A stretch of 64,000 nt of DNA, from NCBI GenBank assembly GCA_965246855.1, contig CBDFFP010000002.1, positions 310,001-374,000 of the forward strand, given 5' to 3'. The translations under genes were made by a program, and so were the position numbers. The notes under the pieces were generated by a model. It was not told the origin of the DNA and ran no database searches. It worked only from the letters and a program-made list of their open reading frames with translations. This stretch comes from UBA1952 sp965246855 (GTDB taxonomy: Bacteria > Bacteroidota > Bacteroidia > Chitinophagales > Chitinophagaceae). Below, piece by piece: positions 7,756-17,085 of the stretch (position 1 is the first letter of the stretch; every line of letters begins with the position of its first letter).

Positions 7756-8666
7756 GAGGCGGTGAGAGAGAGAAAAAGGTCTTCTAAAGAATGACGGGAA
7801 TCCACGCCTATAATCGCCGCGCCCTGCGCCGCAAGGGCCTGCACGAGCACCGGAATCTGGGCCGGGGCCATGCGGAAAACCAGCGTTTGCGCGGTGGTAG
7901 CGGTGGCATCTACATGCGCGGCCCACGGACTGTTTTGAAGGCGCGCAGCCGTGTCAAAAGGCGCGGAAAGCTGAATAGAAACGCGCGTTTCCGACGGGCG
8001 CAGGAGGTCGGCGAAATCCCCTTCCAGCATCTTTTTCCCTTTGTGGAGAATCAGCAGGCGCGTGGCTAAGTTTTCGATTTCGGCGAGCAGGTGGGAGGAA
8101 ATCAAAACCGTTTTTCCCAGGTCGCGGCTCAGGTGAAGAATCAGGTTGCGAATGTCAGCGATGCCCTGCGGGTCAAGGCCATTGGTCGGCTCGTCGAGAA
8201 TCAGCAAATCCGGCTCGTGAACCAGTGCGATGGCGATGCCGAGACGCTGCTTCATGCCGAGGGAATACTCTTTTACGCGGTCTTGCTGCCGGTCTTTCAA
8301 TCCCACCAGTTCCATCACTTCATCTAACCGCTTTTCCGGGATTTTCTTATCGCAGAGCCGGGCGAAAAGGGTGAGGTTTTCCCGCCCGGAAAAATAGCTG
8401 TACATATCGGGCCGTTCCACCACTGCGCCAATCGTGCGCAACAGGTGCCGCCCTGCCTGCGGAAAAAGTTTTCCGCCAATAATAATCTCGCCTGCCGTCG
8501 GACGAATAAGGCCCAGAACGCAACGCAAAGTGGTACTTTTTCCGGCGCCGTTCTCTCCCAGAAATCCATAGACCTCGCCGGGCATCACGCGGAACGAAAG
8601 GTCGTCCACGGCGGTGTGGGTCTTGTACTTTTTAGAGAGATTGCGGACTTGGAGAACGGGATTCAC
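7752..8666 (-). CDS. ABC transporter ATP-binding protein
   Basis: 304 residues from a GTG start at 8666 (MNPVLQVRNLSKKYKTHTAV). The open frame continues far upstream only because it is antisense to the histidine kinase gene. Walker A GENGAGKST, Q-loop region, signature YSLGMKQRL, Walker B LLILDEPTNGLD and a following switch His (SSHLLAEIE) are all present. Energises export with the overlapping permease. Divergent from the histidine kinase, sharing a ~100-bp intergenic region. Confidence 0.93.
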   Translation of the reverse strand: MNPVLQVRNLSKKYKTHTAVDDLSFRVMPGEVYGFLGENGAGKSTTLRCVLGLIRPTAGEIIIGGKLFPQAGRHLLRTIGAVVERPDMYSYFSGRENLTLFARLCDKKIPEKRLDEVMELVGLKDRQQDRVKEYSLGMKQRLGIAIALVHEPDLLILDEPTNGLDPQGIADIRNLILHLSRDLGKTVLISSHLLAEIENLATRLLILHKGKKMLEGDFADLLRPSETRVSIQLSAPFDTAARLQNSPWAAHVDATATTAQTLVFRMAPAQIPVLVQALAAQGAAIIGVDSRHSLEDLFLSLTAS

Positions 8667-8768
8667 AAGCGAGGGAATAGCAGAAGCAAAGCAACAACCG
8701 CCGGGCGGTTTGGTTGGCCCCAAAACCTTTTGAGTAATAAATAGGAAAAGCCGCCTTTTCTTTAGCCC

Positions 8769-10064
8769 ATGAAACGTGTTGTTCCGGCCATCATCATTCT
8801 GATTTCCCTGTCGGTGCTGGGCATTCTTTTTACGCAGGTGCAGTGGATTCGCAGTGCGATGCAGGTGCGGCAGGAACAGTATAACCGCTCTTTGGAAACG
8901 GCGCTGCGCCACATCCGCACGGGCATTCAGGACCGTTTCCTGGAAGAGCAGGCTTATCTGGATGTGCTGGGTGTGGAAGCGTGGCGGCAGCAAACGCTGG
9001 CCAAAATCTTTACGGCGCAGGCTCTGGAACCGGAAACCATTCAGCGCATCATCTACAAAAACCTGGAAGACAACGGCATTCATGAAGGCTTTGAGTTCGC
9101 TATTATCAATGTTTACAACTTCCCCATCGTCTCTTCTTCCGGCTTTGATTCTACCATGATTGCGCGCTGTGTGCAGGTGTCCTTGTTGCCGGAAATGTAT
9201 GCCGCCGACGCGCCGGGCGGAGCCGAGGAGAAGTTGTTCCTCTACCTGGAACGACCCAGCCACTACGGCGGGAAAATGGGTTTGATGGTTTTCACGGCTA
9301 TCGTGCTGATTCTGATAGTTATCGCCGCTTTTGCGCTTACTATCCGCACGCTTATTCAGCAGCGGCAGTTGTCGGAAATCAAGAGCGATTTCATGAACAA
9401 CATGACCCACGAGTTTAAGACCCCGCTCGCCACCATCTCGCTTGCAGCGGCGGCGCTTACCAATAAAAAAGTGATGTGTGACGAAGAAAAAATCCGCTAC
9501 TACAGCGGGATGATTCTGGAAGAAAACAAGCGGATGAACAAGCAGATAGAAGCTATCCTGCAAGCTGCCAAACAAGAGCAGGGCGAGGTGCAGCTTGACC
9601 GGGTGGTGTTGGATGCGCACCAGATTATCTACAAGGTAGCCGACATGGTGGCCCTGCGCATCAACGAGAACCACGGTGCACTTTCCCTTCATCTGACTGC
9701 CGAAAATCCGGTGATTCTGGCTGACGAAGTGCACTTCTCCAACATCATCTTCAATCTCATCGACAACGCCATTAAATATGCCCGTCCGGGCATGCCGTTG
9801 CAGGTAACGATTGAGACTAAATCGGCGGCCAAAATGCTCGTCATCCGCGTGGGCGACAACGGCGTGGGTATGTCGAAGGAAACCACGAAGCGTGTGTTTG
9901 AGAAATTCTACCGCGCCCACACCGGCAACCTGCACAACGTGAAAGGCTTTGGCCTCGGCCTCTCTTATGTAAAAGCCATGATAGACGCGCACGGAGGTCG
10001 CATCCGGGTGGACAGCACGCCGGGAAAAGGCTCTTTGTTTGTGCTGTCTTTTCCGATAGCGTAG
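8769..10064 (+). CDS. Membrane sensor histidine kinase, orphan
   Basis: 431 residues: transmembrane helix at 7-27, an extracytoplasmic sensor domain of about 145 residues, a second helix near 178-198, then HisKA with the phosphorylated His in MTHEFKTPLA (about residue 217) and a HATPase domain with N-box NIIFNLIDNAIKYA, G1 DNGVGM and G2 GFGLGLSYV. It should autophosphorylate in response to an envelope signal. No response regulator gene is next to it. It is divergent from the ABC exporter operon, which it might control through a regulator encoded elsewhere (inference). Confidence 0.93.
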   Translation: MKRVVPAIIILISLSVLGILFTQVQWIRSAMQVRQEQYNRSLETALRHIRTGIQDRFLEEQAYLDVLGVEAWRQQTLAKIFTAQALEPETIQRIIYKNLEDNGIHEGFEFAIINVYNFPIVSSSGFDSTMIARCVQVSLLPEMYAADAPGGAEEKLFLYLERPSHYGGKMGLMVFTAIVLILIVIAAFALTIRTLIQQRQLSEIKSDFMNNMTHEFKTPLATISLAAAALTNKKVMCDEEKIRYYSGMILEENKRMNKQIEAILQAAKQEQGEVQLDRVVLDAHQIIYKVADMVALRINENHGALSLHLTAENPVILADEVHFSNIIFNLIDNAIKYARPGMPLQVTIETKSAAKMLVIRVGDNGVGMSKETTKRVFEKFYRAHTGNLHNVKGFGLGLSYVKAMIDAHGGRIRVDSTPGKGSLFVLSFPIA

Positions 10065-10123
10065 AGAGATGCTCAACCTAAGCTTCTCTTTCTTTCGTGT
10101 CCACGAATTCCACCCGTGAATAA

Positions 10124-10165
10124 AAAATACGCCGGGAAAACCCAAGTGTTTTCCCGGCGTATTTT
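10124..10165. terminator. Bidirectional terminator between convergent genes
   Basis: A perfect 18-bp stem (10124-10141 with 10148-10165), 6-nt loop, with A-run on the left and T-run on the right, separates the convergent histidine kinase and T9SS genes. A small GCGCGC-ACA-GCGCGC palindrome follows near 10178-10192. Confidence 0.9.
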
Positions 10166-10200
10166 GCTTTGGAAGAGCGCGCGCACAGCGCGCCTCTACC

Positions 10201-13161
10201 CTATTTCTTCAACAGCTTCACCGGCACGGCTTCTTCGCCGTTTGGCGTGCGGATGTGAAGCAGATACAGTCCTTCGGCAAGCAGAGAAATATCCACCCGC
10301 GAAGTGGTTTCCGCGTTCAGCACCGTGCGGCCCTGCACGTCGGTGATGCGCACCTGATAGGCGCCTGCGGGCAGGATTTCAAACGCATTCTGCGCCGGGT
10401 TTGGCGACACCGTCAGGCGGCTCTGCGCCACGCCGGAAACGCCCAGCGTCACGTTGGTAAACGTGCTCGTACCCGGACAGCCGTTGGAATCCACGCTCAC
10501 CGTGTAGTTGCCACTCACCGCCGGGGTATAGGTGGCGCTGGTAGCGCCTGCTATTGGCGTAGTGCTGCCGTTCAGGAACCACTTAAAGTTCGTGTAGCCC
10601 GTTGCGTTCGGCACCGTCAGCACCGCGCCGTTGTAGGCCACAGTCGGCGTAGGCAGCGGATTCACCATCACTGTGGTGGCAGCCGAAGTATCGGTGCAGC
10701 CTGCTGCGCTGGTTACGATTACGCTGTATGCGCCCGCCGTCATCGTGAGGTAATTGCTGTTGGTAGCGCCCGCTACGAGCGTTCCGCCAATCAGCCATTT
10801 GTAAGACGCGCCGGCCGTTGTAGCCGCCATCAATATCACGCTGTCGCCAGCGCAAAACGTAGTGGAGGAAGCAGCAGAAACAGTAGCCGCAGGCAGCGGA
10901 TTTGCCATCAGGGTAGTAACCGCTGATGTATCGGCGCAGGTGCCTGCATTGGTAATAATCACTGCGTAGTTGCCTCCGCCGGTTGTGATCAGCGTGCTGT
11001 CCATCGCGCCGGGGATTGGGTTGCCGTTCAGCGTCCACTGATAAGAGAGAAAATTGAAGCCGGTTCCGGTTCCGTGCATCGCCATCAGCGTCAGGCTGGT
11101 GCCTGCGCAGAAAGGAATGGGCACGTTGGCGGCAATCGTTGCCGTTGGGGTGCGGTGCACCGTCACCTGCGCCGGGGCAGAAGTATCGCCGCAGGTTCCG
11201 TTGGTAATAATAACCGAGTAGCTGCCTGCGTTTGTTACGGTCAGCGTGCTGTCTATGGAGTTGGAAATCGGGTTGCCGTTCAGGTTCCACTGGTAGGTCA
11301 GGGCCGTAAAGCCGGGGCCTGCGCCGTGCATCGCCATCAGCTTTACGCTGTCGCCGAGGCAAAAGGAAAGAGGCGTGTTGGCGGCAATGGTAGCGTTGGG
11401 AATGCGGTACACCGTCACCAGGATAGGAGCAGAAGTATCGGTGCAGCTACCGTTGGTCACATACACGCGGAACTGGCCGTTGTTGCGGGCATAAATGGAA
11501 GCGCCGTTGGCGCCATTAATCGGCGCGCCGTTGCGGAACCACTGATAGGTTACGCCCGATACGCCCGTTGCGTTCAGCATCACCGAATCGCCCTGGCAGA
11601 AGGTAGTGTTTCCGGCAGCCGTAACCGTAACGTTCACCGAAGGGTTCACCGTTACCGGAATGGCGTTGGAAGTAGCCGAGCATCCGCCGTTGGCCACTTG
11701 CACCGTGTAGCTGCCGCTCGTAGTAACAGTATAGGTCGTGTCGGTTGCGCCCGCGATGGCCGTTGTGCCGTCATACCATTGGAAGGCATAGCCCGTGCCC
11801 GTGTCGGCCTTCAGGATTACGCTATCGCCGGAGCAAAAAGTAGTCATTCCCAGCGCCGTTGCCGCAGCCGAAACCGTAGCCGTGCTGGTAACCGTTGCCG
11901 AAGTGGTTGCCGTGCAGCCCGAAGCGTTCACCACAACAGTGTAGGTTCCGGCTGAAACGTTGGTGAGGTTCGGGGTAGAAGCCGTGAAACCGTTGGCGCC
12001 CGTCCAGAAATAAGAGCTAACCGGGCTGCCGCCGGTAACCGTAAGCGTTACGCTGCCGTTTCCGCTACAGGATACAGGCGTAGTGGTGGTGGAAAGCGTC
12101 GGCGAGGTGCAGGCCACGGAAGATTTGGGCGAGAAAGCCACGCCGCCATATCGGGTGTTCAGCGGTGCGGTAGCTAGGGTGGTCCAAGTGTTCGCCATTC
12201 CCGAAGCATAGCCCGAGTCTGTCACCATCACCAGCCGGTTGTCGGTGGTTGTGGCGTAGAGTTCAGGATGCGCGGCAGACCAGTCCACAATCAATCCGCG
12301 CGCACCTGCGCCTACGACCAGCGTATCGGCTACCGTCCAGGTGCCGCCCGTCAGCACCCACTTCTGAATGCCGCCGCCTGCCACAGCGCGGGCATCGGCT
12401 ATGTAGACAATGGTCTCCGCAGCATTGACAGCAAAGTCAAAAGGAGAGGAACCCGTTCCGGTGGGGATAATCAGCGTTTCGGTAACGCCCGCCGTCATGG
12501 GCATACCCGCAATTTTGGAGATGCCCAGCGTGGCACTGGAGCCAGAGCTGAAGTAGAGGTTGCCGTTAAAGGTTTGGATGGAGCGGATGTTCTGCGCCGT
12601 TGTTCCCAAAGACGCTGCGGTCATGGTGTTGCCCAGATATTGCACGCCGCTGTTGGCGCCTATGGCCCAGTAGTCGTCGCCCGTGCCGCTCACAGCGCTG
12701 CGAATGTTGTTGCCGTTGAAAAACTGCGTAGCAGATGCGCGGCCTGCCACGCCGCTGATGCCCACCGTGTCCACCACGCGAGGGATAACGTTGCTGGCCG
12801 AGCCGGGCAGCGCAAAAGTGTTGGTAACCGAAGTATCGTAGCCTGCAAAAGTCAGGCGGGAGCTGTCTGCCGAAAGCGTCATCAGCCCTTCACTCGTAGC
12901 CCTGCCGGAAATCACCAGCCGTGTGGGGCCGGTCTGGGGAACCATCACCGTGCTCACGGGCGTTGCCTGCGCCGCAGTGGTGCGCAAGAACTCCTGAAGC
13001 ATCACCGGGTTGCCGGTGGTGGCCAGCGTGTCCACGCCATTTCCTACCTGCAACACCACTACGTTTCCGGGGGTCAGTTGGGCCGTTGCCGGGAGCGCCG
13101 CACCTGCCACACCCGCAGCGAGCGCCAGCCCCTTGAGGGCGTTTATGTATTTCTTCATCAT
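10201..13161 (-). CDS. T9SS-secreted Ig-like repeat surface protein
   Basis: 986 residues. The double ATG at 13161/13158 opens a signal peptide (MMKKYINALKGLALAAGVAG, cleavage after ATAQ). Roughly the first 390 residues are a beta-propeller-like region without a recognised family. Then come about seven Ig-like modules of 65-75 residues, five of them with the pattern FC-x-GDSV-x-L ... YQW ... NGxC-x-DTSA, where the two Cys probably form the domain disulfide. The last ~80 residues are a type A T9SS sorting domain (LTVSPNPAQNAFEI ... LLHIRTPNGEE ... VKLLKK), so the protein should be exported through the outer membrane and anchored to the surface. Likely adhesin-like; ligand unknown. Confidence 0.9.
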   Translation of the reverse strand: MMKKYINALKGLALAAGVAGAALPATAQLTPGNVVVLQVGNGVDTLATTGNPVMLQEFLRTTAAQATPVSTVMVPQTGPTRLVISGRATSEGLMTLSADSSRLTFAGYDTSVTNTFALPGSASNVIPRVVDTVGISGVAGRASATQFFNGNNIRSAVSGTGDDYWAIGANSGVQYLGNTMTAASLGTTAQNIRSIQTFNGNLYFSSGSSATLGISKIAGMPMTAGVTETLIIPTGTGSSPFDFAVNAAETIVYIADARAVAGGGIQKWVLTGGTWTVADTLVVGAGARGLIVDWSAAHPELYATTTDNRLVMVTDSGYASGMANTWTTLATAPLNTRYGGVAFSPKSSVACTSPTLSTTTTPVSCSGNGSVTLTVTGGSPVSSYFWTGANGFTASTPNLTNVSAGTYTVVVNASGCTATTSATVTSTATVSAAATALGMTTFCSGDSVILKADTGTGYAFQWYDGTTAIAGATDTTYTVTTSGSYTVQVANGGCSATSNAIPVTVNPSVNVTVTAAGNTTFCQGDSVMLNATGVSGVTYQWFRNGAPINGANGASIYARNNGQFRVYVTNGSCTDTSAPILVTVYRIPNATIAANTPLSFCLGDSVKLMAMHGAGPGFTALTYQWNLNGNPISNSIDSTLTVTNAGSYSVIITNGTCGDTSAPAQVTVHRTPTATIAANVPIPFCAGTSLTLMAMHGTGTGFNFLSYQWTLNGNPIPGAMDSTLITTGGGNYAVIITNAGTCADTSAVTTLMANPLPAATVSAASSTTFCAGDSVILMAATTAGASYKWLIGGTLVAGATNSNYLTMTAGAYSVIVTSAAGCTDTSAATTVMVNPLPTPTVAYNGAVLTVPNATGYTNFKWFLNGSTTPIAGATSATYTPAVSGNYTVSVDSNGCPGTSTFTNVTLGVSGVAQSRLTVSPNPAQNAFEILPAGAYQVRITDVQGRTVLNAETTSRVDISLLAEGLYLLHIRTPNGEEAVPVKLLKK

Positions 13162-13175
13162 AGAAAGGATTTTTG

Positions 13176-13206
13176 CAAAGCTATTTGGCGTTGCCCACAC
13201 TTTCAA
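13176..13206 (-). promoter_or_regulatory. Promoter of the Ig-repeat T9SS gene
   Basis: On the minus strand TTG (13206-13204), 20 nt, then TAGCTTTG (13183-13176): both Bacteroidota elements with normal spacing, ending 14 nt before the ATG. The best two-element promoter in the window. Confidence 0.65.
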
Positions 13207-13308
13207 CCCCTTAACCGAAACTTCTTTTTGCGCGGGCCTTCTCCTACACGAGAAAGCCGCTGTGCTTTCCAACACAACGGCTTTCCTGCCTCATAAATCC
13301 AGTCCTAT

Positions 13309-13893
13309 CTACAGCACGACGCAGGCACTTTTCACCACCGACACCAGCCGGATGGCGTCAAAAATGCGCGCTTCCGTTGCGCCATGCGCCTTCACGCTTT
13401 CCTCGTGGCTTTGCACACAGCGCTCGCAGCCGTTGAGCGCCGAAACACCCAGACTTACCAGCTCAAAAAACTCCTTTCCCAACACCGGATTCATCATCAC
13501 GCTCATGCGCAGCCCGGCGGGCATTTTGGCGTATGTCTCGTTCGCGTGCAGATAGTGCCGGAAACGATAGAGCACGTTGTTGGCGTTCATCACCGACACG
13601 CAGGCAACGATTTCCGCCACCTCCGCCTCCGATGCACCTTCCTCGCTACAGAGCGCCGTAAAGCCTTCCGTCAGGGCCGCGTGCTTTTCGTTCACGGCAG
13701 CGGCCAGCGCCAGGAGCAACGCTTCTTTGCGGGAGATGTGGTTGCTCTTTAGCACGGCAGCCAGGTTCAGTTTCAGGTCTTTCAAGGCGCGGCTGTCCAC
13801 GGCGGCCAGTGCTTCAGAAGGAAGCGTAGCAGGCGCGTCGGTAATGCGCAGGTCGGTGTGCAGGGAATGCAGGGTTTCGTTTGTCAGGGACAT
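13309..13893 (-). CDS. AhpD-like carboxymuconolactone decarboxylase family protein
   Basis: 194 residues, all-alpha, with the redox motif CERCVQSHEESVKAHG near the C-terminus (CxxC followed by the conserved His), as in AhpD-type alkylhydroperoxidases. AhpD recycles a peroxiredoxin in some bacteria. The peroxiredoxin gene sits directly upstream on the same strand, 87 bp away, so the two probably form a peroxide-detoxification unit. Electron donor for this pair is not evident from the sequence. Confidence 0.9.
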   Translation of the reverse strand: MSLTNETLHSLHTDLRITDAPATLPSEALAAVDSRALKDLKLNLAAVLKSNHISRKEALLLALAAAVNEKHAALTEGFTALCSEEGASEAEVAEIVACVSVMNANNVLYRFRHYLHANETYAKMPAGLRMSVMMNPVLGKEFFELVSLGVSALNGCERCVQSHEESVKAHGATEARIFDAIRLVSVVKSACVVL

Positions 13894-13921
13894 AAGTTGA
13901 AGGAAAGGTTAGGGAGGGAAA

Positions 13922-13965
13922 ACGACAAAGCTGCCTACCTTTTTACCGGCAGGCAGCTTTGTCGT
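13922..13965 (-). other. Hairpin between peroxiredoxin and AhpD-like genes
   Basis: A perfect 15-bp stem (13922-13936 with 13951-13965) with a 14-nt loop sits in the 87-bp gap of the co-directional pair. There is no long T-tract after it in the reading direction. It may be an attenuator or an mRNA stability element that sets the ratio of the two proteins. Confidence 0.6.
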
Positions 13966-13980
13966 GGAAATAGCAGTGGA

Positions 13981-14550
13981 TTAAGCCGTCTCGGCGGCCA
14001 GTTTGCTGGTCAAAGTCTCTTCGCCTTTCTGCCAGTTGCAAGGGCAAAGCTCGTCGGTTTGCAGGGCATCCAGCACGCGCAGCACTTCCTGCACATTGCG
14101 GCCCACGGCGAGGTCGTTTACGTTCACCCAGCGCACAATACCATCGTTGTCAATGATGAATGTTGCACGATAAGCTACGCGCTCGTCGGCGTTGAGGATG
14201 CCCAGCTCTTCGGCAAGGCTTTTGGACGTATCGGCCAGCATGGGCAGGCGCAGCCCTTTAAGGTCTTTATGGTCGTTGCGCCATGCCAGGTGCACAAATT
14301 CGCTGTCGGTAGAAGCGCCAATCAGCAGCGTATCGCGGTCAGCGAAGTCGCCAAAGGCTTTGTCAAACTCCGCGATTTCGGTCGGGCATACAAAGGTGAA
14401 ATCCTTTGGCCACCAGAACATCACGGCCCATTTGCCTTTGAGGTCTTCAGAAGAAAGATCGGCAAATTCTTTGCCTTTTTCCAGCGAAACAACAGCCTTC
14501 TTCTTGAATTCGGGGAAAGGCATACCCACGGTAACAAATTTTTGGTTCAT
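13981..14550 (-). CDS. Peroxiredoxin (AhpC/Prx1-type)
   Basis: 189 residues from the ATG at 14550; the open frame upstream lacks family character. The peroxidatic Cys lies in FWWPKDFTFVCPTEIAEFDK, where typical 2-Cys enzymes have FFYP or FWPKDFTFVCPTE, with the resolving Cys in the late DELCPCNWQKGEE segment. It reduces hydrogen peroxide and organic peroxides. A CACCTTTG element (14576-14583) 25 nt upstream may be the promoter. About 170 bp upstream of the start lies a 21-bp tandem array (14720-14929). Confidence 0.95.
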   Translation of the reverse strand: MNQKFVTVGMPFPEFKKKAVVSLEKGKEFADLSSEDLKGKWAVMFWWPKDFTFVCPTEIAEFDKAFGDFADRDTLLIGASTDSEFVHLAWRNDHKDLKGLRLPMLADTSKSLAEELGILNADERVAYRATFIIDNDGIVRWVNVNDLAVGRNVQEVLRVLDALQTDELCPCNWQKGEETLTSKLAAETA

Positions 14551-14719
14551 AGCTTTTAAAGCGGTTTTTAGAACGCAAAGGTGCTCTTTTCCGGCTTTTT
14601 GTTTCTTCCCTATTTCTAAAGAAGCTATAGGCGGAAAGAATAGCAGCACGGAAATCTTTAAAAAATCTGTGTTACACCTGTGGAGCCATTTTTCGCTTGC
14701 GCTTTGCTTTTTCTATCCG

Positions 14720-14929
14720 GCAAAAAGCACCGTTCCCGATGCAAAACGCATCTTGAACGGTGCTTTTTTCTTCTTGCACGGTGCTTTTCGCATTCTTTAT
14801 GAAGCACTTTGCGCCGTAAACGAAGCGGGCTGCTCCATAAACGGCGCGATTTGCTTCTTAAACGCTGCGTTTCGCTTCCTCACTGGAGCAAAACGCATCA
14901 TATCGGATGCCCGGAAATCTTGGGGGGAT
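14720..14929. repeat. Array A: ten tandem 21-bp units
   Basis: Ten units of exactly 21 bp start at 14720, 14741, 14762, 14783, 14804, 14825, 14846, 14867, 14888 and 14909. Every unit begins with GC. Most have the pattern GC-N4-YGC, then pyrimidine-C, T, and an AACGG-like end. Positions 3-6 vary freely (AAAA, TTTT, GGGC, TTTC). The core GC-N5-GC is a short dyad. Units 1-3 also pair as a hairpin (14724-14737 with 14754-14767). It starts 23 bp after the stop of the upstream minus-strand gene and lies about 137 bp upstream of the likely peroxiredoxin promoter. It explains almost the whole 402-bp gap. Confidence 0.85.
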
Positions 14930-14952
14930 TCCCACCCTAATATGTTCCAGAG

Positions 14953-15444
14953 TTAAACAGCAGGCGGTGTGCCGCCTTTTTTGCCCAGCCGATCGTATTG
15001 CACGCGCCATTTATCATAAAGCGTAACGGCCCAAGAATCGCCTTCTTTGGCGCGGTAGCGGACGTAGCGGTAGATGCGGCCCACGTCCACCCACAAATCC
15101 CAATACACCAGCACCCGCGCGCTGCGAATGAGGTTGGCGATATTGTTGAGGCTGCCTTCGCGGGGCGAAAGCAGGTTTTTGGCGGTTTCGTCCACCGCGA
15201 GGTCTGCTACGTTGACGTTAGCAGGAACGGCGCGCGTTTCCACTTTAATGTCCGACAAAACGGTACCCACAAAGCCGACGCGCTCGTTGTCCACTTTGTC
15301 GTATTCCGAGAATTCGTCGGCGGTGAGCACGTCGATGCCGCGGCTTTCAAAGAATAGCCGGATAACGTTTGTGGCGTTGTCGAGGGCAGTGGCTTCGGCG
15401 GGGGTGGCGGTGATGTTGGCAAGGTTGCCAGATGCAGAGGGCAT
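14953..15444 (-). CDS. Hypothetical protein
   Basis: 163 residues, no signal peptide, no membrane segment. Begins MPSASGNLANITATPAEATA; the C-terminal third is rich in Arg, Tyr and Trp (YWDLWVDVGRIYRYVRYRAK) and ends with a basic tail KKGGTPPAV. I do not recognise a family. Codon use fits the surrounding genome. It stands between a tandem T9SS gene pair upstream and array A just downstream of its stop. Confidence 0.7.
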   Translation of the reverse strand: MPSASGNLANITATPAEATALDNATNVIRLFFESRGIDVLTADEFSEYDKVDNERVGFVGTVLSDIKVETRAVPANVNVADLAVDETAKNLLSPREGSLNNIANLIRSARVLVYWDLWVDVGRIYRYVRYRAKEGDSWAVTLYDKWRVQYDRLGKKGGTPPAV

Positions 15445-15561
15445 GGGGAAAGAGGGGGTTTGGGGTGAAAAAAGTTTTTGGGTTTTGAATACTGCGGAAG
15501 GAGAAACGGAGTGGAGGTTGAGATTATTGTGTGCGGCTCAAGAAAAGCAATCGTAATCTCC

Positions 15562-17075
15562 TCATTGCTTGGTGAGTTTACCAGTGAAAATGGTTCCAGA
15601 ACTTGTCTGGATGCGGTACAGATACAAGCCACTTGGTAAGGCAGAAAGGTTTAACTCCTGCGCTCCCGCTTGCAAAGACATAGAAGCTACCGTTCTACCC
15701 GCCAAGTCTGTTACGCTCATTTCAGCCGCGATAGTCATGCTCACGCGGATAATGCCCGTCGTCGGGTTGGGATAGACCTGCACCTGCGGCCCGGCTGTTA
15801 CCACTTCCTCCACCCCCAACCCACCACACGGCGGATTAGTAGCCCCAAGCGCATAGTTGGGCATGTTCGGCGGGCCGCTTACGTTAGACCACGCCTGGCC
15901 CTGTGGCCCGTAGATAACCGGAAAACGCAGCCCGCGCGGGGTAAAGCCACTACCCGCGCCTTTCACATCCGGTGTGGCAAAATAACTCATCTGGGCGGGT
16001 CCGCCATCCCAGTTGCCTATATACAACTTACCATCCGGGCCTAAATAGGCAGTACTGTATTTCACAAATGCAGCCACAGTGGTGTCTAATCCTGCCACCT
16101 GCGCCCATTGTGTTGTAGGGTTGTTGTCCTGCAAGTCTAACTGCTGTATCTGAATGGACTGCAACACATACAAAAAGCGACCGCTGGGCGAAAACTGACA
16201 ATATTCCGACAACGGCTGTGGGCCTATGGTACTGGGAACCAAAGGCACGTCGTACACCAGCGGATTGGTGAGCATTCCCAAACACCTGTCAAAATCGGCC
16301 ACAAACACTTTTCCTGCCCACTGGGCCGTAGTTGCATAGCGGGTGCCATCCAGCGAAAAACACGACTGCCCTACAAGATTCCCAACCATGAACCTCGGTG
16401 CGGGAAAACGTTGGATGAAGGGGCCAAGGACGGTGTCCTGCTTAAACAGAAATTTATAGACGATATTGCTGTCAAAGCCTTGCTTCAGGAGCCACCAGTC
16501 CACCCCGTTGGCGTGGCGGCAGGCGGTCATCTGCGTGTTGCTAAGCTTTGTACCCAGCCCAACCATGTCCACTTTTCTGCGCACTACTTCACCCGCACCG
16601 CCATTGGCGTTCAGGTCCACCACATGGTACATCAGTTTATCGGCGTGGCTACTACTGAAGGTCAGATACAGTGAATCGGATTGGGATTGATTGACCAGAT
16701 AATACTTTCCGTTCCCAAACGGAAGAATGATGGAAGATTGAGATGCAGCAGACGAGCCCTGTTGATCCGCATACCACGCAGAATCCACAAGGCTATCCCC
16801 GGCTTGCAGGGTGTCCAGATTGGCATTGTACAAATTCATCCCGTCTGAACACAAAATCATGTTGCCTTCATCGTCGCAAATATTGGAATGACCTAATCGC
16901 AGACTGATACCACTTAAAGAGTCGTACATGGAGGTAACTGCAATACCACTTTTGAAGTCTACCTTGTATGTTGCCCCCCCCCAAGCACCCATTGCATCCC
17001 CAAAGTATTGTTTTGGGCCTGTGCATCTGCACAGGCCCAAAGCAATACTGCTACTATCAGCAGTAATTGTTTCAT
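15562..17075 (-). CDS. T9SS-secreted protein, frameshifted at a G9 tract
   Basis: A close paralogue of the adjacent gene at 17086-18639. From the ATG at 17075 the first frame encodes a signal peptide (MKQLLLIVAVLLWACADAQA) and QNNTLGMQWVLGGG; the paralogue has QWVLGSGATYKVDFKSG at this point. The rest (ATYKVDFKSGIAVTSMYDS... to the stop at 15562) is in another frame. The break is the G9 run (C9 on + strand, 16974-16982): ten Gs would restore the frame. The C-terminus has a T9SS type A sorting domain (VQVYPNPTTGIIRVSM ... GLYLYRIQTSSGTIF). With the tract at nine the secreted product would not be made. Phase variation, decay or sequencing error are all possible. Confidence 0.8.
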
Positions 17076-17085
17076 GGCCGTAAAT

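Noticed and set aside
8667..10145. N-terminal extension of the ABC ATPase frame (about 490 codons)
   Set aside because: It is the antisense of the histidine kinase gene. The ATPase family sequence begins at the GTG at 8666.
14192..14956. Long plus-strand ORF with heptapeptide repeats (AFRILYE, AICFLNA and so on) over array A
   Set aside because: It is antisense to the peroxiredoxin gene and then runs through the array. A 21-bp repeat keeps any frame open, so the heptapeptides are a by-product; no start, signal or conserved residues support translation.
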